A stretch of DNA of 64,000 nt from Ottowia sp. (GCF_016703145.1 NZ_JADJCO010000003.1:62001-126000), one strand, 5' to 3'; positions 17,060 through 28,847 are shown, counted from the first letter of the stretch. Program-made: numbers and translations. The notes: generated by a model from the sequence alone, not told the origin.

Positions 17060-17900
17060 ACCGGGGTTGATGGATTCACGTTTACTCGATTGCGGATAAG
17101 TCATCGGGTCTGCTGACTCGATCTCCTTGCTGAGCTTGCGGCGGTGTTCTGGCGGTGCCGCGCCAGCGGCACTGGAATGGTTGAATCGCCAGCTCTCGTT
17201 GCCCGTCTCCACGATGTGCAGTGGTGCGTGGATGGTCGAGCAAGGCCGTGGTCATCTTGGCATCGACAAAGACGCTGCTCCATTCCGGAGAAGGTGAGGT
17301 TGGTGGTGATCACCACGCTCGTTCGCTCGTAGAGTTTGGAGAGCAGGTGGACCAGCATTGCGCCACCCGACTGCGTGAACGGCAAGTAGCTGATTCATCC
17401 AGGATCACCAGATCGACTACATCAGGCGGTGTGACAACTGACCGGCCTTTGTTATCTGCTCCTCAAGCTCCAGAGCATTGACCAGCTCTACTTGTGGAGG
17501 AGAAACGCACCGCTTGCCACGTACTGCATGCGGATCGCCTCGATCCCCAGACTCGTGGCCAGGTGGGTCTTCCTGCCGGGGCCACCGACCAGCACCACGT
17601 TGTGGGCTGACTCCACGAAGCGAAGGGTGTGCGGCTGGCGCACCAGCGCTTCATCGAGTTGCGTGTGGGCGAAGTCAAAGCCGGCGAGATCGCGGTGCGA
17701 TGGGAACCGCGCCAGCGCGCATCTGGTAGGCCATGGAGCGCACCTCGCTTGAGCCGGTCTCGGCCTTGATGAGCTGGTGCAACACGGCCTCATGATCAAG
17801 CGACTTCATGCGGCGGTGCCCTGCTCTCCAGGCCAGGTTTTGGCCATGCCGTGAAGGCCCAGCGCCTTGAGAAGGCGCATCAATGACGTCATGCATGGTC
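17060..17900 (-). pseudogene. IS21-family helper ATPase IstB, multiply frameshifted
   Basis: Pieces of IstB appear in order in changing minus-strand frames: the N-terminus MKSLDHEAVLHQLIKAETG, then FDFAHTQLDEALVRQPHTLRFVESAHNVVLVGGPGRKTHLATSLG, then YERTSVVITTNLTF, and the end ETGNESWRFNHSS. The Walker A region reads GGPGRKTHLA, having lost residues of the normal GxxGxGKT, so ATP binding is destroyed. IstB normally selects targets and helps the IstA transposase encoded just upstream. At least four frameshifts make it non-functional. Confidence 0.8.
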
Positions 17901-19425
17901 GGACTCCGGTGACGCCTCATGAGGCTGGACGTTGAGCAGTGCGTCATAGCGTTGCAGGTTGGCCAGTGGAGGTGTATTGAGCGTCAACCGGGTGGCCGCT
18001 GGCGACTCGGGCAAGCGCTGTTCCTTCAGGCGCGAGAGCACATTGAGCACGTGCTCGGCACTCACCCGCCCAGACTGCAGGGCCAGCTCCACCGCCACCA
18101 GCACAGCCTCCAGCCCTTGCAGGCTCACACCCGCGAGCACCTGCGCCATCACCCTGTCGCCACCGCTGTGGCGCAGCAACTGGCGCTGCAGTTCCTGCAG
18201 GGGTTCGGGCATGGTCTTGAAGGGCGCGCCGTTGCGCAGCGCGCCGGGCTTTCGCTCGATGAGCGCGATGTAATGCATCCAGTCGTAGAGCGTCTGATCA
18301 CGTTCGAAGCTGCGCGCCAGGCGCACCTGTCGCCCATCGGGCCCGACCACCAGCAGGCCATCCGCGTAGGCCCGCAGACTGACCACCGCATGAATCCATT
18401 CACCACGGCACGCTGTAGCGGTTGCGCTGGAAGTGGATGAGTGCGGTCGCAGAGACTCGCACCGGCTGCTCCACGTAGCCATCAAACGCACGGGGTTGGG
18501 CATGAGGCGAACACGTTCGTCCTGGCAGACATCGCCCACCATGAGCTGCGTCCATTCGGGTGACTCATCTCAGCCCAGACCTTCACACAGGCCTGCTCCA
18601 GCCAGTCCGTTGAAGCTCGCCAAGCGATCCCCAGCGCCGCTCGTTGGCCTCGCGCCAGATGTCCTTGCGCCGGTCCTGAACATTCTTCTCTACGACTCCC
18701 TTCTCCCAGCCGGCGGCACGGTTGCAGAACTCCGGCCTGAACAGGTAGTGTCCGGTCATCGCTTCGAAGCGCGCATTGACGCTGCGTTGCTTGCCTTGGC
18801 CGACCTTGTCCACTGCGGTCTTCATGTTGTCGTAGATGCCCCGCCGGGGCACACCACCGAAGAGGGCGAACGCCCGTGCGTGCGCGTCGAACAGCATCTC
18901 GTGCGCCTGGCTGTAGTACGCCACCAGGCAGAAGGCGCGGCTGGACGCCAGCTTGGTGTGCCACCTCAGGCGGCGGCGCAACCCGCCGATGAAGAGGTAC
19001 TCGCAGCTCCAGTCGAACTGGAACGCCTCGCCCAACCCGAAGCTCAGCGGCACGAACCCCGCACCACGCGCAGCGTTGCCCTTGCTCTTGCTGCCAGCGC
19101 TGGGCAAAGGCGTAGACCGGCCCTCGGCTGCCGCTGTAGCCCTGCGCCCGCAGAGCTTCAAACATCGCCTTGATCCCGCGCCGATCGCGTTTGCTGCGAT
19201 GGCTATCGGCCTTGATCATTGGCTCAACTGGTCCTTGTACGGATCCAGGATGCTGGGGCCCGACACCCGCTGCGGGTATCTGGGTTCGGCCATCTCCCCG
19301 TCCTTGAGCCACTTGGTGGCTGTGTTTCGAAGATGCCCAGGCGCCTGCTGGCCTCGCGCGCACCGACATGTCCTGCCTCAGCACGAGGCGGCGTAACTTA
19401 CTCAATGTGCTCGTTGATCCTCCTG
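17889..19425 (-). pseudogene. IS21-family transposase IstA, multiply frameshifted
   Basis: Segments in shifting frames cover IstA from the N-terminus (LRRLVLRQDMSVR near 19400, then ADSHRSKRDRRGIKAMFEALRAQGYSGSRGPVYAFAQRW) through the DDE core to the C-terminus ending near 17889. The core has FQFDWSCEYLFIGG with the first Asp, RGIYDNMKTAVDKVG with the second, and WEKGVVEKNVQ with the Glu region. Frames break near 19300, 19130, 18580 and 18430. With IstB it marks a dead IS21 copy of about 2.4 kb. I could not identify clean terminal repeats. Confidence 0.8.
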
Positions 19426-19429
19426 CTCC

Positions 19430-20213
19430 CCGTGCTGAAAAAATCAGCAGGATAGAGCGGCAACGTGGCTCAGATTTCAACGTGAATGCGTCCCGAAATG
19501 GCCCAGCTTTGGAAATAAATCAACACATCGGCAATCATGGCGAGTGCCTGCATCTCGACCGCGTGTGCCGCGAAGTGTCCGGGCGCGCAGGCGCAACGAG
19601 TGCCGCGGGCAAGCGCATGAGGCGCAGGCCGTCCATTAACCTGGATAATTTGGTGATCAGGTACTTCAAGGCGCAGGTCGACATCGACGTGTCGTGCAGT
19701 AGGCCGGTTGGCTTTGTTGCCACCGGTGTGCCGCGCATGAGAGAAGCTGACGGGGGACGTTCCAGTTACCGGTATGCAGAGCAATGGAATACTTCGCCCC
19801 GAGACACCAGTCCTCTCCGAATCGCTCCGTCAGATACGCCGTACAGAAGGGCCAGAACGAGGCATACCAGTCCGTGCTCTCCTGTCTGGCCGTCGGGCTG
19901 ACCGATGTACCAGCCCTTCATCACTTGCCACGGATAAAGCCATTCTTGAGCAGGCGCTCACGATGGACACGCGTAAGGTCGGACGCCCGAATGGCGACTG
20001 CCTTTCAGCCCTGGAAGAGTCACGGCGAGGATTGGGCGAGCTTGTCTGCGGGCGTTGCCATTTTTAGGAATTCCTGCCTTGCGACACTTAGGTTTATTGT
20101 ACGAGTTTTAGGTTTGATGTCTGGCCGTTCTTAGGTTATTATGCAAACTCGCCTCAGAGGAGCTGTGGCTTTAAAACGCGTATATTTGTGTACATAGGAC
20201 AAGAAAGTGATCA
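19430..20213. other. Unassigned stretch between the IS21 remnant and prfC remnant
   Basis: About 780 bases without a gene I recognise. Short open frames exist on both strands, but none shows a family motif and they overlap one another. The last 130 bases are AT-rich, with three imperfect copies of TTAGGTT at about 20088, 20108 and 20131, just before the prfC remnant. That part could hold the old prfC promoter. Confidence 0.4.
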
Positions 20214-21849
20214 ATGGCTAACGCTCTGGTTCACTGATGAAGTCAGGCGAAGGACGTTTGCTATCATCTCCCCACCCTGACGCCGGCAAAACCACGCTGA
20301 CTGAAAAACCGCTGCTGTTCTCCGGCGTATTCAGACTGCACGCGCAGCCAGGCCGCAAAGCAATAGCCGCCACGCCACCAGCGACTGGATGAGATCGAAA
20401 GCAACGCGGCATCTCGGTGGCCTCGAGCGTGATGCAGACGTGTTACCGCGAGCACGTGATTAACCCGCTTGACACGCCCGGCCACAAAGACTTCCCGAAG
20501 ACACCCATAGCGCGTGCTCACGGCCGTGGATAGGGCCCTGATGGTGATTGACGCACCAACGGTGTAGAAGACGCAAACCTGCCGCCTGATCGAGTTCTGC
20601 CGCCAGCGCGATACACTCCATCATCACCTTCGTGAACAAGATGGACCGCGAAGTACGCGAGCCGCCGACATTCTCGACGAGGTGGAGCGCGTAGCTGGGA
20701 ATGCCCTGCGTTGCCCCATGACCTGACTCGTGGGCCAGGCGCGAAACCCTTTGCGGCGACCATCGACTTGCGCACGCAAACCATGACGGTGTTCGAGGCC
20801 GGCAACGACAAGCGCCGCGCGCAAGAGTTCGAGAACATCCCGCTTGCTCGAGACCGCTAGCCCCGCAAGCAATGCTTCGGCGCCGACTTCGACCACGGCA
20901 ATGGAAAGCATGAGAACTACAGGCCACCAATTGGAGCCACGACGCGTTCTGGCCGCCAGGCTAAACGCCCGCGTTCTTCGGCTCGGGCGTAAACAACTTC
21001 GGCGTGATGGAAGTGCTGGACGCACTGGTGGAGATGTCGCCCCTGCGCTCGGCCCAGGCGCGGCCTGACCCGGAAGTCAACCGCCAACGCGAGGAAGGCA
21101 CCGTGCGGCCCGAAGACCCGGACTTTGCCGGCGTGGCTAAAGTGCAGAGCCAACATGGACGCCAACCACCGCGACCGCATCGCCTTCGTGCGCGTAGCGT
21201 GGCAAACACACCGGGCAGGCGAAGATGCGTGCAACGCACCGGCAAAGAACTGCGCCCCACCAGCGTCGTCACTTTTGAGCGAGCGCCGCGAAGCCGTCGA
21301 TGAAGCCTACGCCGGCGACATCATCGGCTTTACCACCCACGGCGGCGTGGAGCTGGGTGACAATTATCACTGACGGGGCCAGCCTGCGAATCCACACAGG
21401 GCTGCCTTTCTTGCGCCCGAGATGTTCATGACCGTGGTGCTGAAGAACCCTAGGCACCCCGGCCAGCCGCAGCAAGGTCTGACGCAATCCGGGCGAAGAA
21501 GGTGCGATTCAGGTCTTCAAGCCCGACGCCGGCGGCAACATGCTGCTGGGCGCCGTAGACCACCCGCAGTTGAAGGCAGTGCAACAACGCCTGCAGACCG
21601 AATACGACTGCGACGCGGTCTGAGTGAGGCTGCTACACCGGCGCGCTGATCAGTGCCGACACGCCCGACGAGCTGAGCGCCCTGAGAACGCCTACCCGGA
21701 CGCATGGCCCGCGACGGCGCCAACGCCTTGGCCTAATCTTTCCCGCACCAGCCTCTCCGCATGACGTGCGCCTGGCGCAAGAGCGCTTCCCGAAAATCCA
21801 CATTTCCACCCAGTTGCGCGAGCATGCGATGGAATTGCAAGCTAGCTGA
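20214..21849 (+). pseudogene. prfC: Peptide chain release factor 3, heavily frameshifted
   Basis: Read across frames, this is RF3, the GTPase that recycles release factors from terminating ribosomes. Recognisable in order: TDEVRRRTFAIIS and PDAGKTTLTEK (G1 loop, 20250-20320), SVASSVMQT, DTPGHKDF (G3, near 20475), VNKMDREVREP (G4, near 20635), TIDLRTQTMTVFEAGNDKR, SGVNNFGVMEVLDALVEMSP, RTGKELRPTSVVTF, EAVDEAYAGDIIGFTTHGGVELGD, PEMFMTVVLKNP, and the end YDVRLAQERFPKIH-like with LREHAMELQAS. Frames break every 50-150 bases, so no RF3 is made as read. An intact copy elsewhere cannot be excluded. Confidence 0.85.
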
Positions 21850-21851
21850 AC

Positions 21852-22881
21852 ATGGCGAATGCGGCTCCTCTCGATCGGCAGCATGGCAACAACTTCGATG
21901 CGATCCGCATGATGGCAGCGTTGACGGTGCTCTACAGCCACCACTTCGCACTGACGAGTCAGGCCGAACCCCTGCCCTGGTCTGTATAGCTGGGGCGGAG
22001 CGGCAGTCATCGTATTTTTGTCATCAGCGGATATCTGGTGACAAGCAGCTTGGTACAACGATCCAATCGTTTTGCGCTTTTAGCCTGCGTCGGTTCCTGA
22101 GAGAATCTGGCCGGCTCTCATGGTCGTGGTCATCTGTACCGCCTACGTTCTGGCGTCGATGTGACCACGCTGCCATTAGTATGGTTACTATTTCGACTTC
22201 CGACGGGGCCACTGCCGCCCATTTCCGGCACGCTCGCCATGCAGGTTCACTTCGTGTTGCCGGGAGTGTTTGAGGAAAACCCTTATGCACGTGGCGTCAA
22301 TGGCTCGTTGTGGACGATCCCCTTGGAAGTTCGCTGCTTACGTGGTCATGGCGCTGGCCGGCTTGCTCAGCGTGATGCGTGTGCGATTCATGTGGCTATG
22401 CTTCGTGGCGCTTATATGCAATCTGGTTCTTGTCCAAAACCAGCGCCGACGTCTCCGGAACTGTTCACTTACGGCAGTGAGCCGAGCGCATTTTCCCTCG
22501 CTGGATCAGCCCTTTTTGCTCCACCTGCTTCCACTGGGAGCGACGCCTGGCGTTTTGATATCAGCCAAGCATCGGGGCGGTTTTCAACTGGTCGGCTGGC
22601 TGGCACTACACCGCCGTACTGATCGCTGTCCTGCTGCTCGTGCTGGTTCACGTCGGAACGCGTGCCACCTGGTACAGGCGCGCCGGACGCTGGGGCGACC
22701 CGTCATATGGCACCTACCTGATTGCGTTTCCAGTTCAGCAGACTGTGATCCTTCTTTCGTCACGCACCTGGGCTTTGTTGGCACGTTGGCTATTTCGACA
22801 GGAATCTGGTTGGTACTGGCCTACGCCTAATGGCACCGCATTGAAAAGCAGGCGCTGAAACTCAAACCCCGGAAGCGATGA
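21852..22881 (+). pseudogene. Acyltransferase-3 family membrane acyltransferase, frameshifted
   Basis: The first 45 codons are open (MANAAPLDRQHGNNFDAIRMMAALTVLYSHHFALTSQ) and match the start of OafA/YrhL-type acyltransferases, including the conserved histidine pair after the first membrane span. Later frames give VISGYLVTSSLVQ, FEENPYARGVNGSLWTIPLEVR and WGDPSYGTYLIAFPVQQ. These are family landmarks (FFxxSGxLI, NGSLWTLPxE, YLxHxPV). Such enzymes add acetyl or similar groups to surface sugars. The end (stop 22879-22881) overlaps the next remnant's ATG. It is broken by several frameshifts. Confidence 0.75.
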
Positions 22882-24540
22882 ACACCGCTCAACACCGCGA
22901 TTCACGCCTACCACCCGGCTTGCTGTTCTGTGCACTTGCACTGATCTATAGCCTATGGTTGGTAGCATGCTGGCTCTGGAATCCTGGGCCAAGACAGTTT
23001 GGCGATCATTCTCGAAGTCTAATCCACCCCGACTTAATCAAACAAGCCGCCATTTCCAGCATGTCTTTAACCCGCGCTCTATGGTCCTTGGCGCTTACAG
23101 AAATCCTGGATCGCTTTGTCAACTGTTGATTTGCACACTGGTGTGCACCCGCATCTTGAGTTGGATGTGGACAAATCGGCTTTACAAGAGCTTTTTTTAC
23201 GGCCTGCTGGGGGTGGCACTGGCACCCAGCGTGCTGTACTATGCGAGCAGCCTGTATTCTGACGGTATTTACGCTATCGCGTTGGCTATGACCGCATGCT
23301 GGATGCTGACAACCACACGCCATTCGCACTTTTCTCTCGCCCCAATGGAATTCTGAATGTCATTGCCATTCTTGCTCGTGATTGCACTGCCCCGGGTGCA
23401 TCGGTGGCGACTTGTTGCAGTCATCGTGCCGTGGTGCGTATTGGCAGCATTCGCACACTTTGAATTCAAGCAAACGCAATCCAATTGGCTCCATCTTTCC
23501 ATTGGCACTATACGAAACCGTCGGATTTCTGGAACGCTGACCATGGGCCTGTGAGCGCGGTGAGCCCAGAGTTAAACAGCAGCAAACCGTTCACCTGTTG
23601 ACGTCATCGGGCAACAGTCTAGAGAAAATTCTTCAATTTCATGACCACTACTATTGGGATCCGCTTCATTTTTTTTCTCGCGCCTTTGGCATTGTTAGGT
23701 TTGTCCAAGTGATCGCCAAAAACACTATTTTTGCGCGAATTTCTTACATAATCTTTGGCACAATTTCTATGTTTGCAGCGAGCCGCATCAACATTTTCTT
23801 TATTCTGCGTCTAGCGGACGGCGGATTCGCAGGGTCAATAAACGCGGAGCACATCCTGCCCCAGACCTTACTCAAATTCTGAATCCGGTTTCGTCATTAT
23901 GTCATTCACCGTTGGCAGGTGGATTGGCTGGATGTCACGTTCAAATATCGTGCGATACTGTCCATTACCGTGGGCCGGCCTGATACCGATGATGTTGGCA
24001 GGCGGACGTATTACGGCGGTGCCGCGACCGTCCTGTGGCATGCTCTCGTTTGCGCCGATATTTTGGTTTTCCAACTTTTGCCGTCTTCACGCCTCGGATC
24101 GCGGGGAACACCGCGGTTTGTTGGCGTTTTCGTCGCACCTTGAAGTTAAGCTTCCAATATTCGCCGCATCTGGATCCTTCATCGTCCAATGTCTAGTCTC
24201 GTCATTACCCTAACGCTCGTGTGTGTGCTGGGCCATCAAGTACCGGGCAACTGATGTTCCAGGTGCTACGCGCAAGCGATGCCTCCGACGTGTTGTCACC
24301 GTTCTGCTGCATAACGGTTGGAATATTGATCGCCCCTGCTCGTGCTTCTACGGCGTCAGCCACCCTCGGCTGGGTCTGATCCTCCGTCACGCGCCGCTGC
24401 ATTTGGCTTACCCTTCGGCGGGCTTAGCCTCTTTTGATCGTGCCGACACTGGTTTGGGCCTTCCTCGGCGAGCCGCTGGGTCGGCGGCTGGCTGGCGGCG
24501 CGCCGATCATGGTCTACGTCACACCGGCCTCGACCACGAC
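22878..24540 (+). pseudogene. Polytopic membrane protein, possibly a GT-C type glycosyltransferase, decayed
   Basis: This starts MNTAQHRDSRLPPGLLFCALALIYSLWLVACWLWNPGP, a short basic N-terminus and first membrane span. It continues in other frames with more hydrophobic blocks (SFFYGLLGVALAPSVLYYASSLYSDGIYAIALAMTACWML, FLLVIALPRVHRWRLVAVIVPWCVLAAFAHFEF, IIFGTISMFAASRINIFFI). The SLYSDGIYA stretch resembles lumenal loops of membrane glycosyltransferases. It may contain more than one old gene. Its position between acyltransferase and glycosyltransferase remnants fits a surface polysaccharide role. No confident family name is possible. Confidence 0.5.
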
Positions 24541-24549
24541 GGGATGGCC

Positions 24550-25520
24550 ATGCGCACCGCCGTCGCCATCCTGCTGGAAGTGCGGTTACCGGCACGTGCT
24601 GGGCGGGATCGCCGCCATCGGGCCCGGCAGTCGAGCGGATCTACGCGGTGGACGACGCCTGCCCTGATGGCAGTGGGGTGTTCATCGAAGAGTACAACCA
24701 CGATGAGCGCGTGCGCGTGCTCTACCACCCCAAGAAACCATGGCGGGGGCGGTGCTGCAGTCACGGCCTACCAGGCGGCGCTGGCCGACGACATGGACAT
24801 CGTGGTCAAGATCGACGGCGACGGACGGATGAACCCGGCGCTGATCCCCACTTCGTGCGCGCCATATCGTCCGCTGCAAGGCCGACTACACCAGGCGCAA
24901 CCGCCGTTTCCGCTCCGAGTCGCTCAAAGGCATGCCGCCGATCCGTTCGTTCGGCAATGCGGCGCTATCCTTCATCACCAGTTCAGCACCGCCATCATTG
25001 AATACGCGGACTCCGACCAACGGCTACACCGCTATCCACGGCGGAAGGTGCGAGTCGCTGCCGGACAAACCGGAGCGCCGCTACTTCTTCGAGAGCTATA
25101 TGCCCCAACACCTGAGCATCATCCGCGTTGTGGTGCACGACGCTGATGGACGCGGTGTACGCCGACGAGGAGTCGAACCTGAAGGTCCGCGCGTGCCGCC
25201 GGAGTTCATGCTCGCCACGTGCAGCGCTTCTTCCGCCGCCAGCACCGACGTGTACCTGGTGCGCGATTTCAATCTGGGCAGCCTCTACAGCCTGTTCGCG
25301 CTGCTGAGTACGGCGAGCCCGGTGTTTGGCGCGGCAGTGGGCGCACAGCGCGGCCACTGGGCAGCCTGCCCAGCGGCACGGTGATGCTGGCGGCGCTGTT
25401 GCTGATCGGCATCCAGCAGTCTCATCGCCTTTCTGCACCACGATGAGCAGTGTGCCCACGGAGCCGCTGGCGGGGCGATCTCGATGCGGTGAACAGCAGT
25501 TTCCAGCAGTCTCACCCTGA
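24550..25520 (+). pseudogene. Family-2 glycosyltransferase (dolichyl-phosphate-sugar synthase-like), frameshifted
   Basis: From ATG 24550 the frames together give a GT2 enzyme: MRTAVAIL, then ERIYAVDDACPDGSG, HDERVRVLYHPKN, GGAAVTAYQAALADDMDIVVKIDGDGRMNPALIPHFVRA, PTNGYTAIHG, ERRYFFES, MDAVYADEESNLK, VRDFNLGSLYSLF. The DGDG motif is the metal- and nucleotide-sugar-binding site. Homologues load a sugar onto a polyprenyl phosphate carrier, and the C-terminal hydrophobic part agrees with that. Indels every 60-150 bases break the frame, while the peptide blocks between them are well kept. Confidence 0.75.
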
Positions 25521-27271
25521 ATGCCTAGCGTGATTCACGTCGCCTGACGCTGATCCGCAACGGCCGCCATGACGACCGAGACACCGCTCTGGTCACCAAC
25601 TGGCGCGACGACGGCTGACGCTGGCCGCGGCGAGACTGCTGTTCTTCAGCGCAATGTTTTGCGGTGCGCGGATCGTTACTGGCCCATTTCCATACCGGCG
25701 TACCGCAATGGACGGCTGGGAAGGGCGGGCTGGTTCTAAGGTCAGGATTGCCAGCCGAATGCTGGGCGCCATGGTGAGTAAGGCAACGAACACCGCTTTT
25801 GCCTCGCGCATCCTGTTCTGGGTGGAATTTCACTTCTTCGGCGACCAAGTTTCTGCTGGCCATGAACGTGGTGCGTTGCTGTCTGCGATCAGGCGGTGTG
25901 TTCTCCTCAGCTGATAGCCGCCGCTCCGGATGGCGCAAGAAGGCGCGGTCTCCCCAGGCCCTGACGCCGTTCATCGCGGGCGCGGCTTTTCATGGATGCA
26001 GCAGGAAAACTGCGATGGAGGTTGCAAGCCAGACTCTACCTGGCGCACCTTTCTGCCGCCGCTGGCGTTTTACTGATGGTACGGTACAGGCAAACCGGTC
26101 AGGTGGAGTTTTCAAGGCCGCGCTGGTCGGCGGCTTCTTCGATAGCGACCATGGCCAACGGGGTGGCTACTCTCCCGATGCTGGCTTCCAGGGGCCCCTG
26201 CTGCTGTACCGGTTGCCGGCACGACAAATCCTACCACAGGCTTCGTTTCCAGCGCTGGCTATCTGGGCATATTTCCATGGCTACACGAGCCCGCATTGGG
26301 CGCGCAGTCCACTCACATATTGGCTTCTGAGCGCCCTGTCGACGTCATCCACCCTTGTTCGTCCTACTTTGGCGCACCCTTTCTTTCACCTGACCGGCAG
26401 CGTGAATCTGGCCGTCGGGACAGGTGTTTTTTTCGTCATGACGTCGGCCATCGGCGTGATCGGAACCATTGCTCGGTCCGTGCGGCTGCGACGGCCAGCG
26501 ATCCGATGTTGGTGGCAATCGCGTTCTTTCTGGTCCATGTCTGCGCATCCAATTTAGCTGCTGCGCTGAATCCGCGCCCATATCGGTCTCCCGGAAGCAT
26601 TCGCTTCGCGCTACGCCACGTCCACGTTGCTGGATGGCTCGCTCCTTGCTGTTGCTGGCGTACGCGCATCGGCCGCTCATCCGCCATGGGCGCGTTGGGC
26701 GTTCGCGCTGCCGGTTTTCGTGGCTGCGGGACTCCTGCTGAACTACCAGATCCGCGCCTGCCAGGACAAGACAACCGCTTGGGCACGCAAATCGAAGGAA
26801 TGGGCTGCCTTGGCGATGGCATTGGACATTCCGGACAAATCCTTGACGTCGCTGGTGTACTACAACGCCGTGCGCGGCCCCGTCCTGGCGCGGCGCTTCC
26901 TCGACGATGGACTGGGTATTTTCGGGTATCCACCCTACTCTCTCATCGGCTCGGATGCTCCCACCACGCCACACCCGCCCTGCGACGGCAAGATCACCCA
27001 CCATCAGCCTGTCGAGCAAAACCCGGATTCCTGGCGTGTGGAGGGCTGGATCACCTCCGAGCCGATGGACCAGGCACACCGCTTCGTTCGCCTCATGCAA
27101 GACAACCGGATCGTGGGTCATGCGTTGCTCGAACGCCCCTTCGTGCTCGGCAGCGGCTCATCGTCGCAAGCAAGTACGGCTTTCTTTGGTTACGTCCAGG
27201 CAACCGCAAAAGCGGGCCCCATCACCGTTGCCAAGCACCAGGGCTGCGCAGCCCTGACAGGTCTCTCCTAG
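25521..27271 (+). pseudogene. Polytopic membrane protein, N-terminal part decayed, C-terminal part open
   Basis: The last 215 codons (26627-27271) form a clean open frame: a hydrophobic segment (WARWAFALPVFVAAGLLLNYQI) followed by a soluble C-terminal domain (GPVLARRFLDDGLGIFGYPPYSLIG, WRVEGWITSEPMDQAHRFVRLMQDNRIVGHALLERPF). Upstream frames hold further hydrophobic pieces (TGSVNLAVGTGVFFVMTSAIGVIGTIAR, LTYWLLSAL) separated by frameshifts. The layout, many membrane spans then a C-terminal soluble domain, is like uncharacterised surface-glycan membrane proteins. It stops 25 nt before the intact glycosyltransferase gene, so the two probably shared a transcript. Confidence 0.5.
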
Positions 27272-27296
27272 CGTCGCCGCTCAGTCAGCCCACATC

Positions 27297-28847
27297 ATGC
27301 AAGAGATGCCCAAGACACGGCGTCCCCTCTGGCCATGGAGCGCCTTGATCCTGCTGATCCTGCTGGTGGCTTCACTGCCGCGGTTGCACGGCCTCGGAGA
27401 TCAATCGCTCTGGGAAGACGAGCTTTTTTCCGCCGATATCACCCTGAATCGCACACTGCTCCCGCGGCATGGCGTTCCATTCTTCGAGCGCATCAATCTG
27501 CGTGAGGTGGGTTCCGACGAGTCGTTCTGGACCATCAAGGCCGCGGATCAGTCCCCTCCTTTTTATGAGCTGCTGAGCAAGGTCTCCGTCGTCTTTCTGG
27601 GTGATGGCGAAACCAGCATCAGGGCAGTGAGTGCCATTGCTGCCCTGGTCTTTCTCGCATGGCTAGGGTGGCGTGCCTGCAAGCATCGAGGCACGACATT
27701 GGGCATGGTCTATCTGTCCACCCTGGCCATGTGCGCGGCCTCTGGATTCATGACGTTCTATGCGCGGGAAGCACGTGCCTACAGTCTGGGGGCAGCCCTT
27801 GCAGGCATGATGGCGGTCCTGTTCCTCGAACGGGCACTGCGAGGCTGGCGTCAGGCCCCCCTGCCCGGCTGGCCAGAGACAGGGCTTCTGGTCGCGGCCG
27901 CCATGACGCACTACAACCTGACGGTGTTGTCTGCTCTGATTCTGGCCGCCTACTCGGCTGAAGCCTGGCGCCGCAGGGACTGGCCTGCCCTGCTGCGCAT
28001 GTCCTTGGTACCGCTGGCGCTGCTGGCTTGGCTGGCGCTGAGCTACCACTCCTTCCTGCTGGCATCGCAGGGCTACTTCGGCTGGGTCAAGCTCGGCTAC
28101 GGCGAGGCCTTCTGGGTCGGATTACGAGGCATTGGCCGTGATGCGCTGGGCTGGCCCACGACGGCCGTCGTCATCATGGCACTCATCACCGCGGTCCTGT
28201 TCACCATGCATCCGCGCTTGCGCGGCCAAGCAGAATCCTCCGACGCCGCGGCTGTACCTCGCGAAAAATGGATGAATGCCACGCTGGCGCTATTCCTGCT
28301 GGCCGCTTCGTATTTCATGGCCGTGACCTTGATCATGAAAGAAAGTGGAATCTTTCATTTGCGGCACTATCTTTTCCTGTTACCAATCATTCATGTGCTG
28401 ATTGCCATTGCCATCTCGCGAATCTGGAAAAATATGCACTGGCTGGGTTGGCTATTCTTGATAGCTGGCACCTTGACGCAGTGGCCACGTCTTGAATACT
28501 ACCAGTCCATTCAACGATCCGATTACAGGGCTGCCGCGTCCATCGCATTCGACCATCTGAGCGATGGCGATGTGGTACTGACCAGCTTCATGCTCAACCC
28601 GAGCGGACACGAATACTACTTGAAACGCAAAACTCCCAAGAAGCTGATTCGCCAGCCCTATCATGGTCTTGGTCAGCTCACCCAGGTCTGCGAAGCGGTG
28701 CGCGGACGTCCGCGATTTGCGTTCATACGAATTCACACGCTCAGCGAGCTGTCAGACGGGTTGAAGCAAGCGTGCGGAGGTGAATATCAAATACGACGAT
28801 TCGAGTCCTATAGAATAGACACAGAAATCTGGGAGCAGCGTCAATGA
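27297..28847 (+). CDS. GT-C-type membrane glycosyltransferase (GT39/ArnT-like)
   Basis: 516 residues with about 11-13 membrane spans. After the first span comes GLGDQSLWEDELFSAD (near residues 33-48), which holds the acidic D/E-E loop where GT-C enzymes bind the lipid-linked sugar. A C-terminal soluble segment (HLSDGDVVLTSFMLNPSGHEYYLKRK onward) is typical of ArnT/PMT-like proteins. ATG 27306 is an alternative start. It would move a sugar from a polyprenyl-phosphate carrier to a periplasmic acceptor. The adjacent UbiA, DprE1-like and DprE2-like genes suggest the donor is a polyprenyl-phospho-pentose. The acceptor is unknown. Confidence 0.75.
   Translation: MQEMPKTRRPLWPWSALILLILLVASLPRLHGLGDQSLWEDELFSADITLNRTLLPRHGVPFFERINLREVGSDESFWTIKAADQSPPFYELLSKVSVVFLGDGETSIRAVSAIAALVFLAWLGWRACKHRGTTLGMVYLSTLAMCAASGFMTFYAREARAYSLGAALAGMMAVLFLERALRGWRQAPLPGWPETGLLVAAAMTHYNLTVLSALILAAYSAEAWRRRDWPALLRMSLVPLALLAWLALSYHSFLLASQGYFGWVKLGYGEAFWVGLRGIGRDALGWPTTAVVIMALITAVLFTMHPRLRGQAESSDAAAVPREKWMNATLALFLLAASYFMAVTLIMKESGIFHLRHYLFLLPIIHVLIAIAISRIWKNMHWLGWLFLIAGTLTQWPRLEYYQSIQRSDYRAAASIAFDHLSDGDVVLTSFMLNPSGHEYYLKRKTPKKLIRQPYHGLGQLTQVCEAVRGRPRFAFIRIHTLSELSDGLKQACGGEYQIRRFESYRIDTEIWEQRQ

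Noticed and set aside
20088..20143. Three TTAGGTT repeats spaced 20-23 nt
   Set aside because: Only three short imperfect copies in AT-rich DNA, with no spacer or repeat structure suggesting a CRISPR array or iteron origin. Noted only as a possible old promoter region.
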